This document shows, piece after piece, positions 10,303-21,475 of a stretch of DNA of 64,000 bases (its first letter is position 1; every line of letters begins with the position of its first letter). Under the pieces are notes generated by a model. The model saw nothing but the letters and a program-made list of their open reading frames with translations. It was not told where the DNA came from and searched no databases. The DNA is from Lithobates sylvaticus (taxonomy: Eukaryota; Chordata; Amphibia; Anura; Ranidae). The stretch is taken from NCBI GenBank assembly GCA_028564925.1, contig CM053028.1, forward strand, positions 436,696,571 to 436,760,570, given 5' to 3'. Position numbers and translations under genes: made by a program.

Positions 10303-10590
10303 TTAATGTGACCTATAAACTGTACAACTCAGTTGAACAACAAACTGAAATCTTTTAGGGGGAAGTAAAAATAAAAAAATAAAATAATGTGGTTGCATAA
10401 GTGTGCACACCCTCTTATAACTGGGGCTGTAGCTGTGTTAAGAATTAAGCAATCACATTTAAACTCTTGTTAAATAGGAGTCAGTACACACACCATCATT
10501 TAAAGTGCCTCAGATTAACCCCAAATAAAGTTCAGCTGTTCTAATAGGTCTTTCCTGACGTTTTCTTAGTCGCATCCTACAGCAAAAGCC

Positions 10591-11577
10591 ATGGTCCGCA
10601 GAGAGCTTCCAAAACATCAGAGGGATCTCATTGTTAAAAAGTATCAGTCAGGAGAAGAGTACAAAAGAATTTCCAAGGCATTAGCTATACCATGGAACAC
10701 AGTGAAGACAGTCGTCATCAAGTGGAGAAAATATGGCACAACAGTGACATTACCAAATACTGGACGTCCCTCCAAAATTGATGAAAAGATGAGAAGAAAA
10801 CTGGTCAGGGAGGCTGCAAAGAGGCCTACAGCAACATTAAAGGAGCTTCAGGAATATCTGGCAAGTACTGGCTGTGTGGTACATGTGACAACAATCTCCT
10901 GTATTCTTCATACGTCTGGGCTATAGGGTGGAGTGGCAAGACAGAAGCCTTTTCTTATGAAGAAAAACATCCAAGCCCGGCTAAATTCTGCAAAAACACA
11001 ACTGAAGCATGTGGGAAAATGTGTTATACTCTGCTGAAACCAATGTTGAACTTTTTGACCATAATTCCAAAATATCCACATCACCAAAATAACACCATAC
11101 ACACAGTGAAGCATGGTGGTGGTAGCATCATGCTTTTGGGATGTTTTTCTTCAGCTGGAACAGGGGCCTTAGTCAAGGTATAGGGAATTATGAACAGTTC
11201 CAAATACTTGTCAATATTGACACAAAACCTTCAGGCTTCTGCTAGAAAGCTGAACATGAAGAGGAACTTCATCTTTCAGCATGACAACAACCCAAAGCAT
11301 ACATCCAAATCAACAAAGGAATGGCTTCGCCAGAAGAAGATTAAAGTTTTGGATTGGTCCAGCCAGAGCCCAGACCTGAATTCGATGTAAAATCTGTGGG
11401 GTGGTCTGAAGAGGGCTGTGCACAGGAGATGCCCTCGCAATCTGACAGATTTAGAGTAATTTTGCGAAGAAGAGTGGGAAAATATTGCCAAGTCCAGATG
11501 TGCCATGCTGATAGATTCATACCCAAAAAGACTGAGTGCTGTAAAAATCAAAAATGGGTTTCAACAAAGTATTAGTA
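10591..11577 (+). pseudogene. Tc1-family transposase, broken
   Basis: An open stretch of 111 codons (10591-10926) gives the paired helix-turn-helix DNA-binding region: LPKHQRDLIVKKYQSGEEY, then a GRPSK hook. Later parts in other frames keep family signatures: [19 protein letters not shown] at about 11268-11325 and SQSPDLNS at about 11368-11390, ending near STKY at 11575. A TAG ends the first frame at 10924, there are frame changes, and the codon for the third catalytic acid of the DD34E triad (after SPDLNS) reads TAA. The intact family protein is about 340 residues. It cannot make a working enzyme. Confidence 0.9.
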
Positions 11578-11865
11578 TAAGGGTGTGCACACAATATTAT
11601 TTTCATTTTTAAATTCTTACTTCCCTCCACCTAAAAGATTTCAGTTTGTTGTTCAACTGACTTGTACAGTTTATAGGTCACTGGAAACAGTTCTGAAATG
11701 ATTTATCTTTGTCTCATTTTTTTTTTTTTTACATCACAGAAACCTGACATTTTAAAAGGGGTGTGTGGACTTATAATATCCACTGTATATGCTATGAGGG
11801 GACATTTTTAAGACTAGTTAAGTTGAGACTGGAATTGTACCTAAAGCATGAAAGCTTCCATAAGA

Positions 11866-12640
11866 ACATCAGGGGGAGGTTGGATTGTGCATGCAGAGCT
11901 TTCTACAAACAGCTCTGATGAGCTTACAATCAACTCCTATGGAATGAGGGAGCAGGGCATATAACGATGGTTCCGGCTTGGCATTGGGTGAAGAATAGTG
12001 ATTGGAGCTGGATTTGTAACTTGCCCAATTGAATGTTCTCCACTCCGACAGCAAGTGCCCAACCAGCTCCTGGCCATGCAATGATATGATCCAGTTAATT
12101 ATTATGTCTTTTTGCATGTCCTTATTATAATCATAGCTTTTATTTTTTGGGTAAAAAGAAATGTCTTGTGCCAGAACAAACATTATGTCATGTATCAATA
12201 ACAACCTTATTGCACTAACATCCAATTTGGCACTGATCCTCCAAATCCAGGCTGTCGGAGACAAATGATCCACACTTTCCCTGTTAAATGTGGTGACACA
12301 TACTAAAGTTTTTTTTCTGGTATTCAAAAACCATACTGCCTGATGTCCATCAAACAATATAGTCTGCTCCTTGGATGATGTGGCAGGCATCAAAGGTAGG
12401 TTAAACTTGGCATCTAGATGCTCACCTAGTTGACCTCCTATGACTAAGATGCATAGGTGTGTTGTAAGACATCAAACAGAGAAGCAAGGGCATGTATCTT
12501 CCGCATAGATTTACCTGTATGCCTCCTAGCCATACCTTGGAATGTACGATTGTCTACAAAGGATGGAATGCCTCTACTATTACCCCAGTGATAAGTTAAG
12601 AGGATCTCATTTGGAGGTCATACTCTTTTATGGAAAGCCC
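11866..12640 (-). other. Decayed coding remnant of unknown family, treated as fossil
   Basis: One frame stays open on the minus strand for about 175 codons (11869-12393) and has ordinary protein composition, with tryptophan, cysteine and charged residues mixed, unlike repeat shadows. The adjoining sequence up to about 12640 also reads like protein in another frame, so this is a broken coding segment with at least one break. I recognise no domain. Fragments such as WIISLHGQELVGHLL and SPTAWIWRISAKLD do not point me to a family. It could come from a virus-like element or another transposon; no terminal repeats are seen. Confidence 0.4.
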
Positions 12641-12715
12641 AACCTGTTTCAAAGTAATACTTAAACTAAAGCTTGGAATTGAGAGCTCTTTAAAAAAAAA
12701 TAATAAAAAGAAAAT

Positions 12716-12718
12716 GTG

Positions 12719-12789
<71 letters not shown>

Positions 12790-12801
12790 TATATATATAC
12801 C
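12716..12801. repeat. Compound (CA)n(TA)n microsatellite
   Basis: Runs of CA (about 12729-12750) pass directly into a TA run to about 12800, with one AATA interruption. Confidence 0.97.
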
Positions 12802-13306
12802 ACAAGAAGGAATATTTTAGCTTGCCAATGAGTAAGCGTTCATAGAAGGGTTGTCACCCACAGTACCTCTCACAATGCACTTGCTTATGAAAAGGAGAAT
12901 GTAAATGGATGTTAAGGGCATATATAATGTGGATCTGATGTTGGTATAGAAGGAAACATTTACTGTGTGGGGGTGGCGAGCTGCAGACAGGTTTCCTACC
13001 CCTAATGCATAGAATGTATTGAGGTAAAAAAAAGTCACCTTTTAGAACCACTGTAATAAACATTTTGCTAAATAAATCAAATCAAAAAAGTTAATGCTGT
13101 TGAGATTTCTGTCTGTTGTATTTTTGTCTGGCTGTTGATATGCTAGAAGTTGATTGTAATCTGAGAGAAAAAAAAAAAAATATATATAATATGTATTGGG
13201 GTGACTCCATTTCCATTTGCATGCTGCAGCAGAGAATTAAAAAAATGCCATTTTGTCATCTGTACATAGATCTGTGATCTAAATTTCAAATTTGTATCAA
13301 CACTAA
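12802..13306. other. Unique sequence, no gene seen
   Basis: AT-rich, with a poly(A)/TA run at 13169-13190. Nothing supportable as a gene. Confidence 0.4.
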
Positions 13307-13776
13307 GGCCTGGTTCACACCCATACAGGTTGCAGTTTGCATATCCCAGGTGCATTTTGCATTTTTTTTTTTTCAATACACTTTTTTGATCCATTGGAAT
13401 CAAAACCCAGAAAAGTCCCTTGCCCTTTCCATAAAATGCACAGATGTGAACATAACCCATAGGAATCCATGTTAAATGTGTTTCTTCAAAACTAAAAATG
13501 CACTGAAGAATGCATAGGTGTTATTTTATTTATTTTTTATTTTCTTTTTTTTTCCTTTTTTGTTTTGTTATGAATGGTTTTGTGTAGGTAATTCTACTTG
13601 TGGTATATAGTCACCGCTGGGGATCTATGGAAATAAGAAATTAGAATTTAAAAATATATACTTTGTAAAATCACTGTTAAAATTGTTGTATGTATGGAAT
13701 ATTGTAAATAAGAAAATGGTGAATAAAGAGGTAATGTTAAAAAAAAAAAAAAGAATGCATAGGTGTGAATCAGGCC
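13307..13776. mobile_element. MITE, GGCCTGGTTCACACC ends, split by a retrocopy
   Basis: Starts GGCCTGGTTCACACC and ends GGTGTGAATCAGGCC. The flanks are TAA on the left and TTA on the right; taking AAGGCC...GGCCTT as the ends gives a direct ACT on both sides instead, so the exact target is unsettled. It was split by the insertion at 13522-13750. Confidence 0.82.
13522..13750 (+). mobile_element. 5'-truncated poly(A) retrocopy with 16-bp target duplication
   Basis: AAGAATGCATAGGTGT occurs at 13506-13521 and again at 13751-13766, flanking about 229 bp that starts T-rich and ends with an A-run after GAATAAAGAGG. AATAAA lies just before the A-run. This is the hallmark of target-primed reverse transcription by LINE machinery. 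The body is AT-rich with no frame; it could be the 3' end of an L1-type LINE or a transcript copy. Confidence 0.85.
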
Positions 13777-15400
13777 TTACTGGTGCCATAAACTGTCATG
13801 ATTCAACTTTGCTGGGGAACCTGAGTAATAACAGGACTAAAACTACACACGATTACTGTATATTCATACTCGTTGAGTACAGATATTACATGTTCCTGGT
13901 TCAGACTAACCACAACGTGAATAAACTCCCCCCACTGCTCAATCCAAACACTGCTATATGCTAATGGAAGCTGGGGCAAGAAAAATACCCTTCTAGCATA
14001 ATATAGGTGCCAACTATCCCAAATTTACATGGACAGGTTCAAGTTTTGGGGAATTTTCTTTAGAGACTTTTGTCCCTAGAAATGTCCTTTTTATTTCTGT
14101 CACTATCTTTACAATAAATGTAGTTTTAGTAATTTTGATAACTATTCAAATTATCTTGATTTTGTCATTTAATATTTTGAAGGTATTATAAAAAAGTCTT
14201 GCAAAAAATTAGACTGTGGGCTCCATAGCTATCGAGTAACTATCTAAGGGCATATGTCTCGGTGGGGTGGGATTCTCCAAATTTTTCAATGAAGGTCTTT
14301 TGGGAATGCAAAAGCCACTTGAAGTGGGTTGAATGCAGGTCAGAAAGAGGTCACATGCACCTGTCAGTGAATTCTAAATGATCTCATCAGCATCTCAAAC
14401 TGATGTCATTACCATAGGCTTAGAAGCCTGCCGACACCAGCCCAAAGCTTCATAACCTTCTTCTGTAGAAATATCTACAGAAGGCGATAATTTAATTAAA
14501 AGGTAAAATGAGTAATGATCTTTCTTTATTGCCTCTTCAGTGAATAACCTTATCTATGATTATATGTGGTGAAGAAGCTCTGCCCTACATCTTTATTGTG
14601 GAGCACCACAATGAATAACTTCAAAGCCTGGTACACACTTGATTTATTTCTTTTTTCTTTTTAACCCAGCGGGTTGAACGTAAAAAAAAACTGTCAGCTC
14701 TGGTCGGAGCCACTGTACTAACTATGCAAAGTTGGTGCAGCGATCTCCCCCACTGAGCTGTTGTGCTTTGACAGCCTACACCAGAACATTCCAATCAGCG
14801 CTCTCCACCATTGGCTGAACCAAGCAGTATTGTAGGCTATAGGACCATATTCATAGTCAGTATTCCCCTTGTAGCGTTGAGCTTTGTAAAGCTGAAGTAG
14901 AAAATGTTGTACAGTCCAATACTAAACTTATTTTACATGGAGTGCACATAAATGTTTGTGTGAATGTGGCACGTGCAATACGAAAATTAAAATTGCGCTG
15001 TGGCACTACCTAGTACTGTAGCTCTTTATGTTTACATCTCCCTGGCCCTGAATGAGTGATTCACTAGTCAGTGGTGGCTCAGGATGACTGAAAGCTGAGG
15101 TCAATCTGCGCCTGTGCCACCCCCGCTAGAAAATTACTCATTCAGAGTCGGGAGAGATGAAAACCTGTTTAAGGAGCTACAAGGCATTGGTGGTGCAGGA
15201 GCAGAACGACTCAGGCCTTTAGACTTTCTGAATTAAATAACTTTGAATGCATCTCAACACCATATGGACATATGCACGTAGAGCTGAGATGGAAAATGTT
15301 TGCACTACCAAATGCTGGGTCTTCCTGCCAGCAAGATACTTTATTCCTTTATTCAGTACATCTCAGTACCATGGGCATGAACCCTCAGTGACTTAAGCAG
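13777..15400. other. Mostly unique sequence, no gene; a MITE end near 14627
   Basis: No long frame with family resemblance. At 14627-14700 the phrase GCCTGGTACACACTTG followed by an AACCCAGCGGGTTGAACG hairpin resembles one end of a frog MITE (compare 18505-18560), but a partner end is not found. Confidence 0.4.
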
Positions 15401-15545
15401 CTTTTCTCAACCTTTTCAACACACCCTTAAAAAAACTTTCCAGTCTCAGGGAACACGTTCTAAAAATTATACTATAGAGACTATTGTGGTTAGATAGTAC
15501 ATAACCACTGTAGGTATTATTGAATGAATGAATTAAGGTGGAAGG
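15401..15545. mobile_element. hAT element fragment, left end only
   Basis: CAGCTTTTCTCAACCTTTTC then TCCAGTCTCAGGGAACACG resembles the widespread vertebrate hAT ends of the form CAG-TTTCTCAACC. No right end or 8-bp duplication is visible. Confidence 0.45.
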
Positions 15546-15571
15546 CAAGTCAAAATCTAACTAAGCCTTAA

Positions 15572-16437
15572 GTGGTTGTAAAGGCTCAAGGCTTTTTACC
15601 TTTATGCATTCTATACATAAGGGAAAAAACCTTCTGTGTGCATCAGCCCCCCCCCCAGCCCCCTCTTATACTTACCTGAGCCCGAGCTCCCTCTAGTGCT
15701 GTGCATGGGAGCCTCGGGTCTCCTGGACCTCTCCCTCCTCATTGGCTGAGACAGCAATGGGAGCCTTTGGCTCCCGCAACTGTCAATCACAGCCAGTGAG
15801 CCAATGAGGAGAGAGCGGGGGCCGAGCCACCTTCCATGTGTGAAAGGACAGGAGAGAGCCTGCTCGGGTGACCCCATAGCAAGCTGTTTGCTATGGGGGC
15901 ATGAGGGAGGGGCCAGGAGCGCCAGCGGGGGGGGGGCAGAGTAGAGGAGGTTTGAGGCTGCTCTGTGCAAAAGCACTGCACAGAGCAGGTAAGTATTATG
16001 CCGCGTACACACGTTCGGACTTTCCAACAGCAAATGTGTGATCGGAGCTTGTTGTCGGAAATTCCGACCGTGTGTAGGCTCCATCGCACAAAATTTGAGA
16101 TCTGGCTCAAATTTTCCGACAACAAATTCCGTTTGCGTAAATTCCGATCATGTGTAGACAATTCCGACGCACAAAGTGCCACGCATGCTCGGAATCAAGC
16201 AGAAGAGCAGCACAGGCTATTGAACTTCATTTTTCTCGGCTCGTCGTACGTGTTGTATGTCACCGCGTTCTTGACGTTCGGAATTTCCGACCAACTTTGT
16301 GCGACCGTGTGTATGCAAGACAAGTTGGAGCCAACATCCGTCGGAAAAAAAACATGGGATTTTGTTGTCGGACGGTCCGATCGTGTGTACAGGGCATAAC
16401 ATGTATGTTTGTTTTTGTAACTGCCTTTAATATCACT
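15572..16437. mobile_element. TTAA-3 family element split by a Harbinger MITE
   Basis: Flanked by TTAA at 15568-15571 and 16438-16441. Left GTGGTTGTAAAGGC pairs loosely with right TAACTGCCTTTAATATCAC. Its interior (CTGCTCTGTGCAAAAGCACTG) matches the inverted copy at 21840-22338. The Harbinger MITE 16000-16395 entered just after GAGCAGGTAAGTATT. A perfect splice-donor sequence faces outward at each end (15670 minus, 15988 plus). Confidence 0.8.
16000..16395. mobile_element. Harbinger MITE related to the autonomous element at 1-3463
   Basis: GCCGCGTACACACGTTCGG at the left and CGATCGTGTGTACAGGGC at the right. The interior shares CTCGTCGTACGTG then GTCACCGCG with the right end of the transposase-bearing element. 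The flanks read TTAT on the left and ATAA on the right; the empty site in the paralogue at 21840-22338 reads (complement) TTATAACATG. Confidence 0.9.
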
Positions 16438-16441
16438 TTAA

Positions 16442-16811
16442 ATCTACTCGCATACCAATTCTAAGCCTATTCTATCTACCCTGTAAAAGGAAAGATGCCT
16501 GTACTTTCCTATTCTGAAATTTCTGGTCACACAATCTTTCCAGCGTGGGCTTAATGTCGAGGAGAGCTCGCTAATAATGGCTGCAGAGCCTATGAGATTA
16601 TGTCACCCATAGGCTTACTATGGGGCATCCATTGGCGGGTGTCTCTCTTCTACTGTACACTGAAGTGGTCGCTGGGACCCAATCATGTGAGCGGATCGAT
16701 CTCAGAAAAGGTAAGTATAGACCTCTTTCCTTTTACAGGATAGATAGAATAGTCTTAAAATGGGGGTGGGAGTAGATTTAGGCATAGTTGGGTTTTGACT
16801 TGCCTTCCACT
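16442..16811. mobile_element. TTAA-2 family element
   Basis: Flanked by TTAA at 16438-16441 (shared with the preceding element) and 16812-16815. Right end GACTTGCCTTCCACT; the inner part ATGCCTAAATCTACTCCC (complement) matches the copy at 21476-21835. Carries AAAAGGTAAGTATAG at 16706. Confidence 0.85.
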
Positions 16812-16815
16812 TTAA

Positions 16816-17994
16816 CCAGATGTGGGAACTGGACATAGGACAGTGGACTCCATTAACAAAAAAAGTGTCAGTAGATGCCTCATCTGATTTCTTTTTGGTA
16901 GGGAAAATATATTTATAACAGACGTTCTTAATGAGTGTTTTAAATATATTGTATTTTTGATTACCTTGATGACAATTAGAATTATAGAATATATATAGGA
17001 CCCATGCTAGATAGAAAATGCTGTCATTAGATTGTGTATAACAGAAGCAAGAACCATTTTCAGTATAGTCAGTGTGAAATAGTCCCTGACAACCTTTTTC
17101 TCTTCAATTGGAATAAGAAATGTTATGTCTTTTCTAATCAATTCTTAAAGGGGCAGTCTTTTCTGCCATTGGCTGCTCTTCTTTTTCTGTTGCCAGTACC
17201 TCCTTCTATACATCCTTTTGAGTTTCCACCCTACATTGTGTGCTTGCTTGTCGACACAATGGCTGACAGACCCCTTTGTTTTCCAGTGGATCCGTGTAAT
17301 TAATCTTATATTCTGCTTAGGGGTGAATAGACCAGTTAGTCTATGCAATGCCTAAACCAGAGAACACTGGGTCTGAGACAGAGTCTGCATATGATATGTG
17401 TAATCCACAATAAGATGTCTCCTTGTAGTTCCGTTCTCCTGAGGCAGCACTGACAATGGGCAGCGAATAAGCTTAGGTACACAATATTATTTGAAATGAT
17501 GCCCAGCCAAAGCTTTGCTGCAAGTCAGGGTAAGGATTCTCCCATGTTTATAGGATTTCTGTAATAAACAGACCTAGTGACAGCTGTACTGCTCATGTCA
17601 GTAATGGATCCAAACAGGGATTCAGGCTTAAGACAGTGCTTCAATAATATATTATTAAAACCGACACAAGCTCTGCACCCTTGTACTTGTGACAATCTCT
17701 GACATAGAAGACATGATGGCGGCACTATAGGAAACCATATTCTGTAAGTGTCCGTGCTGACAGCATGCAATAAAGATCATGGTCACATAACCGTTGCTGA
17801 GGGAGGCATTGATGATATGGTCTCTGCTGAAGGGAAGGACTGCTTTTTAAGCAGTGGAGGTGAAGGACCAGCCCTTGCCAAAAATCCAATGTCCCAAAGC
17901 TTATGCTCTGGCATTGGTGATATGACTGGACGCAGGGAAATAATGGATTTCAGTAGTTAAGCACTAGAAGCAGGTAAGTGTTCCAAGACATTTA
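16816..17994. other. Unique sequence, no gene seen
   Basis: Mixed composition without repeat ends. Short frames at 17034-17303 and 17525-17770 show no domain and no codon pattern that I would defend as coding. Confidence 0.4.
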
Positions 17995-18224
17995 GGCTTG
18001 ATCTATGTGTGCTGCGTGGAGGGCAGCCCATTCATTTCACTGGGCGGCATGAAATGTGGGGAAAGAAGTCCCTGACCCTTTTGTAAAATTGTGTTGCACC
18101 GAACTGCATGGTGCTGAAGCATGGGGTACCATTAAGAATTAATGGCACCCTAACACGTCTCTTCTGTGTGTGTTGAGACCGATTTTGCAAGTGTTCCTGA
18201 CATGCACAGATCTAAAACCAAGCC
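17995..18224. mobile_element. MITE with TTA target duplication
   Basis: Starts GGCTTGATCTATGTGTG and ends GATCTAAAACCAAGCC; both ends carry GGCTTG and a GATCTxTGTG motif. TTA flanks at 17992-17994 and 18225-18227 make this the 3-bp-target class. Confidence 0.8.
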
Positions 18225-18227
18225 TTA

Positions 18228-18560
18228 AACTGACCATACAATACATGGACCGGAATTCAGCCGGTTCGGCAGGGACCGGCCAAATTTAGATCCATATGTG
18301 GCCACTGTGGTTGAACAAAAGTCAATCTACTGAAAGACTTCTGCTTAACCCCCCTGTCTTTTCACTCGTGATTGCTCAATCGGCACTGCAGGCAATAGAC
18401 TGAAGTGCTGATCTGTGTATACTGACAGCAGGGGAATCGAGGAGCGACGAGGATTCCCACATCCACATCAAATGCGTGGATGGAAGATTCAGGTCTTTTT
18501 TTTTTTTTCAACCTTCTGGTTGAACGAAAAAAAAACTAACACGTGTATGGCCAGCTTATG
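18228..18560. mobile_element. MITE of the TGACCATACA type
   Basis: Left ACTGACCATACAATACATGG pairs with right ACACGTGTATGGCCAGCTTA. A hairpin TTTCAACC then GGTTGAACG lies near 18507-18530. It abuts the preceding MITE. The target is not resolved. Confidence 0.6.
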
Positions 18561-20023
18561 CCACATATTCTTTGTTAATCATTACACTAGCAACAATTTG
18601 TAACAAATAACAATTTTAGGAATTAAGTCATGAACCATGCACCATAGTTGTTTACTAGAACTGGTGAAATTATAGAATCCCCATGTCTCGTTGATCCATT
18701 TGTTCTTTGTGTCACCTTAAGGTCTAATTTTTTACCATTGAAATTACTGTATGAGGAACTTCACTGAAGTTAATAGTCAAACTATAGATAAGTCAAACAA
18801 GAAACAACAAACTTGTAAGGCACTAGATAGAGAAGTGATTGTTGCACTTGAGATTTATTCTATATAAATAATCACATTCAAAGCCAACGGCATGGTATTG
18901 AAGAGAGAAGTATATCCGGAAATGGACATCTATGTCTGTATTGACAGCCTTGTAGGAGGGTATGGGTAGTCTCTTGATTCGCTCTTCAGATCAACCTACT
19001 GCATATAGGGCTCTATAGGAACATGCTTTACACTGGAAAAGAGCCAAGCACAATCGTAGTTGAGGGCCATTGCTCATATTGTTCATTAAACTTTATAGGC
19101 AATGGGTGCCGGAGCTCCTCTGGCTAGAAATATGAATTGGCCAGGAGAACCTCACTTATTCAGACAATATACTCAAAGGAAAGTGAGGTTGTAAAATGAA
19201 TGTTCATTTTCGGAACATTCAGTCAATGTTCTTATGGTTAATAGGGTAAAATTGATGTTCGTTTTCGATCTTAGTGACAAAAAAATTCAAGGGAATGTTA
19301 AAGGCAAACAAATGGTTGAAGTACTTTCGAACGACATTCGGCAAATCTCTGCAGGCATTATCAAATGTATGCCAACATTCGTTTGTGGCTAGCTTCAGCT
19401 ATACCATGTAATGTTTTTCAATTCACCGTAGTCACATCGGGAGTACATTTCTGATTATTGTGGATTTGTGCACTCTATAAATGATCAATGCTCTTTGCAC
19501 TGCCCTATTGAACAAACTGATCTGTGCATTTCTCATCTTTTTCTTCACAGCCATTGTAGCATTTCTTTGACATTATAATTGCTGCTCATGTTGTGGTGAA
19601 CAAGTCAAATCTTGCTGTGCAGATGTGCCAAAAATCTGTCAGATTCCTGGGCACACAGCGCTAAAGGTCTTAGGTGTGGCCTCAGTCTGTTGAAATGAGT
19701 TTAAACTATCCGTCAACCCAGACTGATGCACTGTGACAGGAAGAATAATTTACTTTATATTATGTGAGGGTCTTATACATTCTGTAAAGCCGCAATATCC
19801 TTGTTCAAATGTCCAGCCTAATGTGGTGTTTAGGATTTAAAAATATACATAGTCTTTAATTGTCAACCTTGTCTGTAAAGTGTAACATTAGGTTTATGTT
19901 GTGTAAGGTGGAGAGGCTCAACTAGTAGGGGTAATGGTAAACCATTCATGTGCCATAGACACCCAGGAGCAGTCCATTTGCTAGTCTGGGCCACCAGCTA
20001 AAATTTTGTCTGTTTCTGACTGA
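18561..20023. other. Mostly unique sequence, no gene seen
   Basis: Contains several GAATGTTC / GAACATTC pairs at 19199-19330 that suggest a degraded foldback element. No coding evidence. Confidence 0.4.
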
Positions 20024-20252
20024 AGTTAGCCATACACATTTAGATTTTTTTCATTAAGCCTTAAGATTTAAGATTCATCCTAATAAACTAAACTGTGGAT
20101 TGGCAAATACCTTGCTGCAGCATCTGATTGGATACAGGCACTGTTCAGGTAACAATTTCTGCTTGACCCCATTGATCAATTGAAGGCTGAAGGTGGAGAA
20201 TTTAGGCTTGTTTATTAATAACTGGCCAAAATTTGCTCAGTCTATGGCTAGC
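20024..20252. mobile_element. MITE of the AGCCATACAC type
   Basis: Left AGTTAGCCATACACATTTAG pairs with right CTATGGCTAGC. The right end abuts the TTAA at 20253-20256 that also bounds the next element. Confidence 0.6.
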
Positions 20253-20256
20253 TTAA

Positions 20257-20621
20257 AGTGGAGTTCCACCCAAAAGTGTAACTTCTGCTTTAAGGCCTCC
20301 TCCCTGACTCCTGTTTGTGAAACTGAGCTTTTGGGGAGGAGGGGGGAGCAGGTACCCGATTTTGACCGGTAGCTGCCCCCACTTTCTTTCCGGTCACCTT
20401 AGGCTTGCGCAGGGGGCACCCAGCTATGAAGCCACAAGCTGTCACAGCCGGGTGCCCATAGAGATCCTGGCGCCACCGAGGGAGGACACGGGGAGAACAC
20501 AGCTGCGGTGAGTGCATCTCTGGATCGTGGGACAGGTGAGTGTGCATTTATTAAAAGTCAGTAGCTACAGTTTTTGTAGCTGCTGACTTTTAATTAACAA
20601 ACAGATGACTGGAACTCCACT
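20257..20621. mobile_element. TTAA-1 family element
   Basis: AGTGGAGTTCCACCCAAAAG at the left and GGAACTCCACT at the right, TTAA on both sides (20253-20256 and 20622-20625). Contains the hairpin AAAGTCAGTAGCTAC / GTAGCTGCTGACTTTT near 20553-20593 and CAGGTGAGTG at 20533 facing outward. Confidence 0.9.
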
Positions 20622-20625
20622 TTAA

Positions 20626-21020
20626 AGGAGAAGTGTATATAAAGCTATTTTGGCTATACTTCTCCTGGGGATCACAGGAGTGTAGCTCGCTCTGCATTTC
20701 TATGACCTGTTTTCAGTCAACAGTCTGCTGTTGGCTGATGTCGCCCAGCCGAGCAAGACTCGGCAAAGATCCCCACTTTACAGTCAGGATCCACCCACAT
20801 GCCTGGACCGGCAGCTGGCTCAGCCTCTCATCGAGCCGCTAAGAGCCTGAGCCAGCGGCTCCCACCCCCTCCACAGCTCAGCGTTCTAGTGAGCACTGGA
20901 GAGGCAGAGCAGAGATCTGATGACTGGCAGTCACAGGCTGTCTGCCCACTGAAGACTAAGAACTGAGTAGTCAGCGGGCTTTGATTTTAGTTTTCCTTTT
21001 CACAAGCCCATACTCCTCTT
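20626..21020. mobile_element. TTAA-8 family element
   Basis: AGGAGAAGTGTATATAAAGC at the left, CCCATACTCCTCTT at the right, TTAA at 20622-20625 (shared with the preceding element) and 21021-21024. The interior is GC-richer than the surroundings, with no frame worth reporting. Confidence 0.8.
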
Positions 21021-21024
21021 TTAA

Positions 21025-21471
21025 CAAGGTGCTTCCTAATGGGTTCCCAAAGAAACATACAGTATAAGTACCTTTTTTAGTCCCCTGTCAGCAGTCGGCC
21101 TTTTCACCCAGGAGCAGGCTCCTACAGTAGTGAAAGTGAGAGAATGAGCCTTTTTGAACATCAGTCAGCTCAGATATAACTGAGACTAATAATCAGATCT
21201 GGCTACTAGGTAAGACCTAGGGATGGAGACTTTAACCCACCCAAAGCTCTACATAGTCTCCTTGCTCCAGGACCTAGATCAGTACCTCTTAAGTTCTAAG
21301 AAAACACAAAATTCGTTTTCTCCATAACCGACACAAATCCTGGAGCCCCTCACCATGTGTAGGTGAGAAACTTGGGTAACACATATACAACACCCCCCAC
21401 CCTGCCACCAGTTCCTCACAGGTGCTTGATGCTTTCTAAACAATATATAATGCATTTCCTGTTAAAGTGGA
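21025..21471. other. Unclassified, no gene seen
   Basis: Between two TTAA elements. Phrases such as TCCTACAGTAGTGAAAG lack a recognisable partner. No coding sign. Confidence 0.4.
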
Positions 21472-21475
21472 ATTC

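Larger units (their letters stand above)
9722..11785 (+). mobile_element. Tc1/mariner transposon with long inverted ends
   Basis: Ends CAGTGGATATAAAAAGTC and its inverse GACTTATAATATCCACTG are flanked by TA (9720-9721 and 11786-11787). The inverted ends are about 200 bp and include the pair GTTGAACAACAAACTGAAATC (split here) near 10330 and its complement near 11640. The left inverted end was broken by a TTAA element (9830-10302); without it the transposon is about 1.6 kb, usual for Tc1. It encodes a decayed transposase. Confidence 0.93.
9370..11844. mobile_element. TTAA-type element, host of the Tc1 nest
   Basis: The left part TTTTAAAATAGAATTCCAGCC pairs with the right end GACTGGAATTGTACCTAAAG. 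The left interior (ACTTACCTATTTTCAG, then TGGTCACATGATC) matches the copies at 16442-16811 and 21476-21835. The element was opened by the Tc1 insertion at 9722-11785; its own sequence is only about 410 bp. Flanking TTAA is intact on the left (9369-9372) and decayed on the right. Confidence 0.6.

Noticed and set aside
9862-10358. Frames of 97-145 residues on both strands
   Set aside because: They lie inside a TTAA-1 element that has no coding relatives.
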